39,609 nt of DNA from Candolleomyces eurysporus (taxonomy: Eukaryota; Basidiomycota; Agaricomycetes; Agaricales; Psathyrellaceae), in NCBI GenBank assembly GCA_027579435.1, contig JANBPK010001105.1:1-39609 (forward strand). Direction: 5' to 3'. Of this stretch, positions 20,224 to 28,824 are shown piece by piece; the stretch's first letter is position 1; each line of letters begins with the position of its first letter. Position numbers and translations under genes: made by a program. Below the pieces are notes generated by a model. The model was not told where the DNA came from, did no database searches, and saw only the letters and a list, made by a program, of their open reading frames with translations.

Positions 20224-20290
20224 TCGTTTTTTGTATAAAAGAGCTTTATACTGAATAATGTGAATGCATACATACAGAGTTGAGCGATGT
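20224..20290 (+). repeat. C-array spacer module, first copy
   Basis: A block containing TAAAAGAGCTTxATAC, TGAATAAT and GAATGCATAC recurs near 21811 and near 23654, each time upstream of a C-type F-box gene. In this copy it includes TATAAAA (20234-20240); in the other two the same place reads GCGTAAAAG. It marks the unit length of the C array, and its presence before C1 suggests an older copy once lay to the left. Confidence 0.6.
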
Positions 20291-20419
20291 TTGGTCACAA
20301 GATAGTGAGGTAAGATGGTTCAAGGTGAGGTTCATTGTTTGCTGTTGTTGCTGCCCCGGGGGTAAAGGGCGGCCCAATCGATCTCTCTCTCTCTCAGCCG
20401 AAGACGCTCAAGCAACACA

Positions 20420-20478
20420 GTGAGTGAGTAGCGGAAATGTTCATCTCTGAGTCTAATATGCACTGTCTGACGTATTAG
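20420..20478 (+). other. Predicted 5'-UTR intron of C1
   Basis: Donor GTGAGTGAG, branch-like CTGAC, acceptor TATTAG, 59 nt. The spliced leader continues TAGGACCACAG up to the ATG at 20505. Matching introns precede C2, C3 and C4. Confidence 0.6.
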
Positions 20479-20504
20479 TAGGACCACAGCCGTCAGCACC
20501 TGCC

Positions 20505-21608
20505 ATGGACACCCTACTCCCACCCGAGATTCTGGGAAAGATCTTCACCCATTATGTGCACGACCGCCCAAAGATGAAGCTAATTGATCTATACGATCCA
20601 CCCAGCCGGCCATGTATCACAGTATATCCTAATTCCCAGACGTCACCCACCGACCTGACCCAAATTTGCCGCTCGTGGAGAGAGACGGCGATCTCGACCC
20701 CACAACTGTGGGCCACGATCTGCTATGACTTCACGCCCGGCCACCAAGGGTGTGTCAAGACGTTCGAGCTCTGGCTTGAACGCTCTGCTGGACAAGACGG
20801 GGCATACCCTCTGGATCTCACTATCACTATCAAGCAATTTTGCCTTTTGAGGGTGGACGACCAAAACCTTTTGAGGCAAATTATCCGCCTTGCAATATCG
20901 CAGCAACGACGGTGGAGATACCTTTACTTGGACCTTTCTCCTGACAGCGAGCCTATATTCAATTCATTCAAAGTTAGGACACCGAACCTCCGAGGGCTCC
21001 GAATCGCCCTGCGCTGTTGGCCGGAAATTGTGTACCGTCTCCTCCGCCCGTTGTGCTCGTCTCCCGTATTGCAGTCCATCGAATTCGAAAGTATGACTTC
21101 CGAATATGACTACGACAGTCAATTGAAGGATATCGTCCCTTGGAGTCGCCTAACGACTCTCACGTTCATCAGCCTTCAGCCCAGGCCGTTCCTTCACACT
21201 CTGTCGTCTTCGATGCAGAATCTTCAGCATCTATCAGTCCTATATTTCGAAATGGATCGCGTTCCCGTAATCGGGATGCGACACATTACAATGCGCCACC
21301 TTCAATCCATGCATATCGGCTATTTTTGCACAGATGATGGGGAAGACGGTAATCATATCGTTAGTGCAGTCTTTGACAAACTTACCCTACCCTCCCTCCA
21401 CACACTCCGCTTTCCCAAAGGATTCGCCCCACCCGACCACCCGGAGACAACAGCGTGTGGACGGAAATCTCTTTTTGCGTTACTGGAAAGGTCCAACTGC
21501 AAGCTGCAAACATTCGAATTTGGGAAACACCGAAGTCCGGATTCACTGGCAACCGAAATCGCCCCCACCGAGAACCTTGTCTTCACAGATTTGACGGTGC
21601 CCCATTGA
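20505..21608 (+). CDS. F-box protein C1, C-terminally shortened
   Basis: Open frame of 367 residues beginning MDTLLPPEILGKIFTHYV. The F-box extends through DLTQICRSWRETAISTPQLWA (about residues 4-70), then FELWLERSAGQDGAYPLDLT, a leucine-patterned region and SNCKLQTFEFGKH. It ends TDLTVPH about 90 residues before the family end seen in C4. Downstream DNA to about 21800 still resembles the missing part (CTGGAGACGCTGG and others) but is full of stops. C2 ends at the same point, so the loss predates their split; the shorter form may be functional. The probable role is SCF substrate adaptor, target unknown. Confidence 0.85.
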   Translation: MDTLLPPEILGKIFTHYVHDRPKMKLIDLYDPPSRPCITVYPNSQTSPTDLTQICRSWRETAISTPQLWATICYDFTPGHQGCVKTFELWLERSAGQDGAYPLDLTITIKQFCLLRVDDQNLLRQIIRLAISQQRRWRYLYLDLSPDSEPIFNSFKVRTPNLRGLRIALRCWPEIVYRLLRPLCSSPVLQSIEFESMTSEYDYDSQLKDIVPWSRLTTLTFISLQPRPFLHTLSSSMQNLQHLSVLYFEMDRVPVIGMRHITMRHLQSMHIGYFCTDDGEDGNHIVSAVFDKLTLPSLHTLRFPKGFAPPDHPETTACGRKSLFALLERSNCKLQTFEFGKHRSPDSLATEIAPTENLVFTDLTVPH

Positions 21609-22050
21609 TAAATCCTCGGCCGCACCTGCTGTAAGCGCTCAGTGGGGTCTGCGAGGACGCCTAAACGTTTCACATGCTTTCTCTCCTGGAGACGCTGGTT
21701 GAAGAAGCGAGCAGTCGGATGGGGGACCTTTGTTCCAGGAGATGGTGACTCGGGAGAATGAGACGACGTTTGGTGGGAGGAGGATGGATTCGGAGAAGAC
21801 CACTTAGGTTGTTTTTTGCGTAAAAGAGCTTCATGTATACTGAATAATATGAATGCATACGTACGGAGCCCAGCGATGTTTGGTTAGAAGAGTGACTTGC
21901 TGTTGAGATTTTCTGGCATCCTCAAATTTGAAGAATTCGGTGGCTGGATGGGAGACGTATGGTTAAGGAGACAGTGAATCGGGAATGGGACGAGGTCTAG
22001 TGGGAAGGTGGGTGAATTCAGAGAAGACGACATTGAGAGGGGAGGCTTGA
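21609..22050 (+). pseudogene. Decayed C-terminal sequences after C1
   Basis: CTCAGTGGGGTCTGCGAGGA and CTCCTGGAGACGCTGG match the end of C4 (LSEVCED, LLETL) but lack an open frame. A second block, about 21966-22034, resembles 21738-21806 (GTGA-TCGGGA, GGTGGG, GATTCGGAGAAGAC). So the tail appears to have been duplicated within the spacer. The same order recurs after C2. Confidence 0.6.
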
Positions 22051-22054
22051 AAAG

Positions 22055-22062
22055 TATATAGG
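22055..22062 (+). promoter_or_regulatory. Candidate TATA box of C2
   Basis: TATATAGG lies in GAAAAGTATATAGGACACC, about 290 bases before the ATG and about 200 before the UTR intron. The same sequence precedes C3 near 23897-23904. The distance to the ATG is long but bridged by the UTR intron. Confidence 0.4.
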
Positions 22063-22256
22063 ACACCATTGCGTTCAGATGGAGAGGCCTAGGTTGAGCC
22101 TAGGGTTTGAGATATTGACCGATACACCCCTGGTGGCTGAATCAAAGCATAAGATGCGAAGCTCATTGTTTGCTGTTGTTGTTACCCAGTGGAAGAGCTG
22201 CGCAATCGATCTCTCTCAGCCCCATCTTTCTCTCAGCCCAAACGCTCAAGAACGCA

Positions 22257-22311
22257 GTGAGTGGTAGAAATTATAAGCTCTAGGCTTATTCTGGATTTTC
22301 TAACGTATTAG
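22257..22311 (+). other. Predicted 5'-UTR intron of C2
   Basis: Donor GTGAGT, branch-like TTCTAACG, acceptor TATTAG, 55 nt. A second AG three bases on (TAG) could also be used. Confidence 0.6.
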
Positions 22312-22349
22312 TAGGATCACCGGCAATTGACGAACCGCCAGCACCTGCC

Positions 22350-23450
22350 ATGAACACCTTACTCCCACCGGAGATTCTGGGAGAGATCTTCACCCATTAT
22401 GTGCACGACCGCCCAAAGATGAAGCAAGTCGATGGATACAATCGACCCAGGCAGTCATGTATCACAGTATATCATGATTCCCAGACGTCACCCACCGACC
22501 TGACCCAAATTTGCCGGTTGTGGAGAGAGACAGCGATCTCGACCCCACAACTGTGGGCCACGATCTGCTATGTCTTCAAGCCCAACCTTCAAGGGTGTGT
22601 CAAGACGTTCGAGCTCTGGCTTGAACGCTCTGCTGGAGTAGATGGGGCATACCCTCTGGATCTCACTATCAAGCAACATTGCCATTTGAGGGTGGACAAG
22701 CAAAACGTTTTGAAGCAAATTATCTGCCTTGCAATATCGCAGCAACTACGGTGGAGATACCTTTCCCTAGAAATTTCTTCTGACGGCGAGGATTTATTTT
22801 ATTCATTCAATATTACGACACCGAATCTCCGAGGGTTCCTACTCGCCCCGGACCATTGGACGGAAATTGGGCACCGTCTCCTCCGTCCATTGTGCTCGTC
22901 TCCCGTAATCCAGTCCATCGAATTCGGGAGTATGACTCCCGACCGTGACTACGACAGTCAATTGAAGGATATCGTCCCTTGGAATCGCCTCACGACACTC
23001 ACGTTCATCAGCCTTCAGCCCAGGTCGTTCCTTCACACTCTGTCGTCTTCGATGCAGAATCTTCAGCATCTATCAATCCTGTTTCTCGGAATGGATAGCA
23101 TTCCTGAAATTGGGATGCGACACATTACAATGCGTCACCTTCAATCCATCCATGTCGGCGTTTTTTCCACTTATGATAGGGAATCGGACGGTAATCATGT
23201 TATTAGTGCAGTCTTTGACAAACTTACCCTACCCTCCCTCCGCACACTCTGCTTCCCCAAAGCATTTGACAAACCCCGGCACCCGGAGATAACAGCGTGT
23301 GGACGGAAATCCCTTCTTGCATTACTGGAAAGGTCCAACTGCAAGCTTCAAACATTCGAATTTGGGGACCACCGAAATCCAGATTCACTGGCAGCAGAAA
23401 TCGCCCCCACCGAGAACCTTTTCTTCGCAGATTTGATAGTGCCCGATTGA
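22350..23450 (+). CDS. F-box protein C2, C-terminally shortened
   Basis: Open frame of 366 residues, MNTLLPPEILGEIFTHYV at the start. The F-box continues DLTQICRLWRETAISTPQ, followed by FELWLERSAGVDGAYPLDLT, IGMRHITMRHLQS, VFDKLTLPSLRTL and SNCKLQTFEFGDH, ending ADLIVPD. It shares the premature end of C1 and the decayed tail behind it. It differs from C1 mainly just after the F-box start and in the middle of the leucine-rich part. It has no ambiguous bases. Function is probably substrate recognition for an SCF ligase. Confidence 0.87.
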   Translation: MNTLLPPEILGEIFTHYVHDRPKMKQVDGYNRPRQSCITVYHDSQTSPTDLTQICRLWRETAISTPQLWATICYVFKPNLQGCVKTFELWLERSAGVDGAYPLDLTIKQHCHLRVDKQNVLKQIICLAISQQLRWRYLSLEISSDGEDLFYSFNITTPNLRGFLLAPDHWTEIGHRLLRPLCSSPVIQSIEFGSMTPDRDYDSQLKDIVPWNRLTTLTFISLQPRSFLHTLSSSMQNLQHLSILFLGMDSIPEIGMRHITMRHLQSIHVGVFSTYDRESDGNHVISAVFDKLTLPSLRTLCFPKAFDKPRHPEITACGRKSLLALLERSNCKLQTFEFGDHRNPDSLAAEIAPTENLFFADLIVPD

Positions 23451-23660
23451 TAAATCCTCGGCCACACCTGCTGTAAGCGCTCAGTGAGGTTTGCGAGGAC
23501 GCCTGAACGTTTCACATGCTTCCTCTCCTGGAGACGCTGGTTTTGAAGAAGCGAGTGGTTGCATGGGGGTCCTTTGTGCCAGGAGACGGTGACTCGGGAG
23601 AATGAGATGACGTTTAGTGGGAGGAGGATGGATTCGGAGAAGACCGCTTAGGTTGCTTTT
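23451..23660 (+). pseudogene. Decayed C-terminal sequence after C2
   Basis: Close copy of the tail after C1 (CTCAGTGAGGTTTGCGAGGA, CTCCTGGAGACGCTGG), with no open frame to the family C-terminus. Confidence 0.6.
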
Positions 23661-24099
23661 TGCGTAAAAGAGCTCTATACTGAATAATATGAATGCATAC
23701 GTACGGAGCCCAGCGATTTATGGTTTAGAAGAGTGACTTGCTGTGGAGATTTTCTGGCATCCTCGAATTTGAAGAATTCGGTGGCTCGATGGGAGACGTA
23801 TGGTTAAGGAGACGGTGAATCGGGAATGGGACGAGGTCCAGTGGGAAGGTGGGTGGATTCAGAGAAGACGACATTGGGAGGGGAGGCTTGAAAAATATAT
23901 AGGACACCATTGGGTCCAGATGGAGAGGCCTAGGTTGAGCCTAGGGTTTGAGATATTGACCGATACACCCCTGGTGGCTGAATCAAAGCATAAGATGCGA
24001 AGCTCATTGTTTGCTGGTGTTGTTGCCCAAGGGTGAAGAGCTGCGCAATCGATCTCTCTCAGCCCCATCTTTCTCTCAGCCCAAACGCTCAAGAACGCA

Positions 24100-24154
24100 G
24101 TGAGGGGTAGAAATTATAAGCTCTAGGCTTAGTCTGGATTTTCCGACGCATTAG
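24100..24154 (+). other. Predicted 5'-UTR intron of C3, weakened donor
   Basis: Aligned with the C2 intron, but the donor is GTGAGG and the branch-like site TTCCGACG; acceptor CATTAG, 55 nt. The donor change fits a gene that is no longer maintained. Confidence 0.5.
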
Positions 24155-24192
24155 TAGGACCACCGGTAATTGACGAACCGCCAGCACCTGCC

Positions 24193-25878
24193 ATGAACAC
24201 CTTACTCCCACCCGAGATTCTGGGAGAGATCTTCATCCAATATGTGCACGACCGCTCGAGGATGAAGCAGGTTGATAACGGCAGACCATACCGCCGACGA
24301 TGTATCGCAGCCTATCCTGATTCCCAGACGTTTCCCACCGACCTGACCCAAGTTTGTCGCTTATGGAGGGAGACGGCGATCTCCATCCCACAACTGCGGG
24401 CCACGATCTGCTACAACTTCAGCATGTCTTGTCAAGGGTGTCTCAAGGCGTTTGAGCTCTGGCTTGAGCGCTCTGCTGGACTAGACGGGGCACACCCTCT
24501 GGATCTCACTCTCAGGCAAAATGGGATGTTGAGCTTCAGGCAAAACATTNGGGGGGCAAATTATCTGCCTTGCAATATCGCAGCAACAACGGTGGAGATA
24601 CATTTCCTTGAACTTCTCATATGAAGTCGAGCCTTCATTTGGATCATTCAATGTTATGGCCCTGAATCTCCGAGGGTTTGAATTCCGCCTGTACAGTTGG
24701 ACGGTAGCTGGGTACTGCCGTCTTCTCCATGCGCTATGCTCGTCTCCCGTGATCCAGTCTATCGCTTTTGGGAACGACATCGACAACTATGACAATAACA
24801 GTCGATTGATGGACATCGTCCCTTGGAATCGCCTAACGAAACTCACGTTCGCCAGCCTTGGGCCCACGTCCTTCCTTCACACTCTGTCACCTTTGATGCA
24901 GAATCTCCAGCATATATCGCTCCTATTTCTCGGGGTGGATAGCATTCCCGAAATTGAGAGGCCACATATCACAATGCGCCACCTTCAGTCCATGCATATC
25001 GACAACTTTGTCATTTGTTCTGAGGAACACATTAATCATGCTATTAGTGCAGTCTTCGACAAACTTACCCTACCTTCCCTCCGCACACTCCGCTTCCCCA
25101 ATGCATTTGACAAACCCGAGCAACCGGAGATAACAACGTGTGGTCGGAAATCTCTTCTCAAATTACTGGAAAGGTCCAACTGCAAGCTTCAAGTATTTGA
25201 ATTTGGGGACCACCTATGTAAGACAGATAGGAACGGTGGGTGCGAACCACTGATCTAGACGAGGGAAGGTCGCGAGAGATCGACCTAGGGGGTAACTAGA
25301 CTGATCTTAGAGGAGTGGTCAGAATAAAAAAACATAAATTCGGAATAAGGAATAAGGGGAAATGAAAGGAAGGGGAGTGAGCTATGGGGAGAGCTAGCTA
25401 TCGACACAGGAGGTAGGTAAACTACTTTTATACCTAGTGATAAGCCATATTCACGAGGATCGGGATAGCTACTCCCGTTCCGGAGAATGGAGACGGAACG
25501 GATAAGCGGTGAGTGCACGCTCACACGGTGTGCACTCTCCACACCTAAATTCAGGTTCACTGGCAGCAGAAGTCTCCTCCAGCAACAACCTTTCCTCAGA
25601 CTTTGCGCAAGATGATAGGTCCCCGGCCCCACCTGCTGTAACCACTTAGTGAGGTCTGCAAGGACGCCTAAGCGCTTCACATGCTTCCTCTCCTGGAGAC
25701 GCTGGTTTTGAATTCTCTTAGCTCCGCGGAAAGTGTACGAAGGATGATGTTTGTGACGGCTGCTGCGTATGGCAGGTGTGATAGGTTGGAATTGTGTAGG
25801 GTGTCCGCAGAGCTGGAGGGTGACACTTTCACTTTGAATATGGATTTGACGGCTCAAGGTTGTTTGGAAAGAGCTTGA
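24193..25878 (+). pseudogene. F-box gene C3, frameshifted and interrupted by an LTR-like insert
   Basis: Starts MNTLLPPEILGEIFIQYV with the F-box DLTQVCRLWRETAISIPQ. At NGGGGGG (24550-24556) the frame breaks; the family sequence resumes one base later and runs to SNCKLQVFEFGDH at about 25213. A 325-bp insert (25217-25541) follows. The C-terminal part resumes at 25548 with one or more stops, then reads MLPLLETLVLNSLSSAESVR, AAAYGRC and DTFTLNMDLTAQ to 25878. Unlike C1 and C2, the far C-terminus is recognisable, so C3 split before the tail decayed or kept it independently. It cannot encode a full protein. Confidence 0.88.
25217..25541. mobile_element. Probable solo LTR, 325 bp, inside C3
   Basis: The insert begins TGTAAGACAG and ends CTCTCCA (TG...CA). 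It is flanked by identical hexamers CACCTA at 25211-25216 and 25542-25547, which look like a target-site duplication; C2 has a single CACCGA at this place. It contains an AATAAA-rich stretch (25323 onward), an AT-rich TTTTATACC and, near its end, inverted GAGTGCAC (25511-25518) and GTGCACTC (25530-25537). There is no coding capacity. These features fit a solo long terminal repeat of an LTR retrotransposon; the family cannot be named. Confidence 0.72.
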
Positions 25879-26560
25879 TTTCTTCTCGATCTACTCCTTT
25901 ACCCAAACATGTAGTAGAATTCTGTTTACCCTCCATGACGATCCTTTGATCTTGAAATTTGGGGAAACCAGATAAATGTTGTCATTCGTAAATCCGTTGC
26001 TCACCAAGAACCGGTAGCTAGCGCGTGAACCTTCTGAGATTGTTAGCTTAGTCTCTGATTTTCAATGGCTCTCCCACTTCGGCATGACCCCATGGACGCT
26101 TTAAATCTCCGGGTTGGGGTATGAGCGACCTCAGTGAGATGGGAGATACGGGAAATAACGCTTAAAAAAAATACGGAGCACGGGAGTGCTCGTTTTGTTG
26201 CCCTTAGGTATAGTTTGACGAGTCGGAGGAAAGGAACATATTGTCCAGCGTTTGCCGCTACTATTCTCAATGACCCTCCATCATGATTGATACAATTCCA
26301 GGTTTTCTTTCTACTCTTGAGCACGCCAAGGGTTTATGTCTAAGCGGCAGAACAACGGGACTCCGAGAAGGAGCTCGGTACTGGGTGCAGTGATTGAGAG
26401 CGTCCGTAGATTGGGCTAGAATAATTTCGGAATAGAGTCGCTNCATGTGGCGGATTTGGGAAGTCTGCATTGCGTAAAGTCATCACACTGTAGGCTTTGG
26501 GATGCCAACAGCTTTCTTATGGATGTGGATCTCTCGTCTCTCCAGGGTTTCTGAGGTGTG
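25879..26560. other. Intergenic DNA with scattered F-box-array debris
   Basis: No open frame of the family. A short hairpin GAGCAC/GTGCTC occurs near 26177-26192. TTCAATGGCTCTCC near 26061 recurs near 27045, hinting at another duplicated spacer. Confidence 0.35.
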
Positions 26561-26569
26561 AGGTGACGA

Positions 26570-26765
26570 TGGAAGACTTAAGCTTCTTCCTCACCTAGAG
26601 ACGCTGTTTGTCGAGAATATTCCCGCAGTAACAACCGCTGAAGCTATCGCGTCGCCTAGAATTGCTCATTGTGAAGGAAGGAAAAAGGGCAACGCTGCGT
26701 AGGGGCTTCACCACAGATATCAAAGGCGATACCATAACTTTTGACGCACACTTGAACATTCATCA
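26570..26765 (+). pseudogene. C-terminal remnant of another C-type F-box gene
   Basis: CTTCCTCACCTAGAGACGCT reads LPHLETLF, like LPLLETLV of C3 and C4. Further on, in another frame, DIKGDTITFDAHLN resembles the MGDSFVLDMDL end of C4. It lies where a copy between C3 and C4 would end. It is strongly decayed. Confidence 0.5.
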
Positions 26766-27206
26766 TATGTGGCGAGCTCCGTGGCGTGACGAGCCTCGAT
26801 CCGCTATGTCTCGATCCACCGGGCTTCAGATCCTCGAATCTTCAAATATATTCCCTTTCTAAATGTACTAAGTAGGATGAGTATTGTACCACCGGTGGTA
26901 TGTAATCTGTTATTTGTAACTACATCCAAAGATCCAGGTCANTCATATCAAGATGGGCTAGTTTATCTTTCGCAGAAGAGGCGCTCGCCCAGATCTCTNG
27001 CCCATATTTCTCCACACATGCAAGTTTTTTTTAACGCTTTGACGTTCAATGGCTCTCCATCTTGAGATTCCTCGTCCTTGATCAAGTGTGGTGGCTGGTT
27101 GCTGTTTGCTACTGTTATTATCAATGCGTGCTAGCCAGTGAGACCCGCATCGTTAACGTTTACCTCTCCCTTTATCCAGCCTGAGTGCTCAGGTTACAGC
27201 GCCACA

Positions 27207-27273
27207 GTGAGTTGTGTGGATCCTAAAGTTTCAAGTTGTTGAGTCTGATGTGCACCTTCTCACATCCTAATAG
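27207..27273 (+). other. Predicted 5'-UTR intron of C4
   Basis: Donor GTGAGT, branch-like CCTAAT, acceptor AATAG, 67 nt. Exon resumes AATCATCGGC and reaches the ATG at 27308. Confidence 0.55.
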
Positions 27274-27307
27274 AATCATCGGCTGCCAACGACGGCAGGC
27301 TTGGGTC

Positions 27308-28687
27308 ATGAATACCTTCTTCCCACCTGAGATCCTTGGAGAGATCTTCACCCATTATGTGCACGACCGCCCAAAAACACCCAAAGTGGATGCTGAAGAA
27401 GAATCAGNTCCCTTACGATGCACTACAGCATACCCTAATTCCCAGACGCTCCCCACCGACCTGACCCAAGTTTGCCGCTTGTGGAGGGAGACTGCGATCT
27501 CGATCCCACAACTGTGGGCNACGATCTATGTCTCTAGGCCCTGTTGTCAAGGGTGTGTTGAAACGTTTGAACTCTGGCTTGAACGCTCCGCCGGGTCAGA
27601 TGGGACACACCCTCTGGATCTCACTGTCAAGCAGGGCCTCGGTTGGGGGACGAACGGGCAGATGCTTTTTAAGCGGATTATCTATCTTGCAATATTGCAG
27701 CACCGACGGTGGAGATGCATTTCCTTGGAGCTTTATCATAACTGCGAGCCTCTATTCAAATCACTCGACGCCACAGCTTTTTCTATCCTACGTGAGTTCA
27801 AAATCAGCCTCCGGTTTTGGACGACCGATGGCCTTCACCGTCTTCTCGGTGCATTGTGCTCGTCTCCAGCACTTCAGTCCATTGAATTTGGGAGGTGGTT
27901 TCCCGAGTATTTCTTTGACAATCAATTGTTCAACNTTGTCCCTTGGGATCGCCTAACGACGCTCGCCTTCACCACCATTATGCACGAGTCGTTCCTCGAC
28001 ATTGCGTCGTCTTCTGTGGAGACCCTTCAACATGTGTCGGTCCTACAACTAGATGAGGGTATCATTCCTGAAATCGAGATNCCACACATTACAATGTGCC
28101 AACTTCAATCCATGCATATCGACAAGGTCATCGTTCGTGATAAAGACTACCACGATATTGGCGCAGTCCTCGATAAACTTACCCTACCCTCCCTCCACAC
28201 ATTCCGCCTCCCCAATGGATTCAGCGAAATCTTATACCCGGAATTAACAGCAAGGGGATGGAAATCCCTCATGAGCTTACTGGAAAGGTCCAACTGCAAG
28301 CTCCAAACATTCGAATTCGGGGACGACGAAAACCCAGGTTCGCCACTGACAGAAGCCTCCCTCACAGAGAACCTTTCCTCGCCTCTCTTCGAGCACCTGA
28401 CAAATTTGAGGGTAACCTCGAAGATAGGTCTCTTGACGGACTCTTTCCAGTTGCTGGACGCACTCAGTGAGGTCTGCGAGGATGTCCAAACGCCCCGCAT
28501 GCTCCCTCTCCTGGAGACGCTGGTTCTTGATTCTGTTAGCTCAGTGGGAAGTGTTCGAGAGATGGTGTCTGCTAGAGTCNCTGCTTATGGTGGGTATGGT
28601 GGTTCGAAGTTGTGTAGGGTTTCCGCTGAATNGATGGGTGACAGTTTCGTTTTGGACATGGATTTAGCTTCGCAAAATCGTGTGTAA
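27308..28687 (+). CDS. F-box protein C4, full-length member of the C array
   Basis: 459 residues from MNTFFPPEILGEIFTHYV. The frame stays open 24 codons further upstream, but the family starts here and the extra part lies in the predicted UTR intron. The F-box continues DLTQVCRLWRETAISIPQLW, then FELWLERSAGSDGTHPLDLT, VLDKLTLPSLHTF and SNCKLQTFEFGDD. The complete C-terminus missing from C1 and C2 follows: HLTNLRVTS, LDALSEVCED, MLPLLETLVL and SVREMVSARV, ending LASQNRV. Six Ns make single residues uncertain. The last 176 bases belong to the 2.54-kb tandem duplication and occur again at 31056-31231. It is probably an SCF substrate adaptor. Confidence 0.85.
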   Translation: MNTFFPPEILGEIFTHYVHDRPKTPKVDAEEESXPLRCTTAYPNSQTLPTDLTQVCRLWRETAISIPQLWXTIYVSRPCCQGCVETFELWLERSAGSDGTHPLDLTVKQGLGWGTNGQMLFKRIIYLAILQHRRWRCISLELYHNCEPLFKSLDATAFSILREFKISLRFWTTDGLHRLLGALCSSPALQSIEFGRWFPEYFFDNQLFNXVPWDRLTTLAFTTIMHESFLDIASSSVETLQHVSVLQLDEGIIPEIEXPHITMCQLQSMHIDKVIVRDKDYHDIGAVLDKLTLPSLHTFRLPNGFSEILYPELTARGWKSLMSLLERSNCKLQTFEFGDDENPGSPLTEASLTENLSSPLFEHLTNLRVTSKIGLLTDSFQLLDALSEVCEDVQTPRMLPLLETLVLDSVSSVGSVREMVSARVXAYGGYGGSKLCRVSAEXMGDSFVLDMDLASQNRV

Positions 28688-28824
28688 CAATATATTATTC
28701 CTCTGTCTTTGTGGCTTACTGTAGATACTTCGCATCTNNATATACCGTGCCTTGCTTCAATGCTATATCTTCTCTTTCNGGGGAGACTCTACGCAGGATA
28801 GAGTATGCGATATCATGNCCATCT

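Noticed and set aside
27236..27307. Upstream in-frame extension of C4 by 24 codons
   Set aside because: It covers the end of the predicted UTR intron and has no counterpart in the other C genes; the family start is at 27308.
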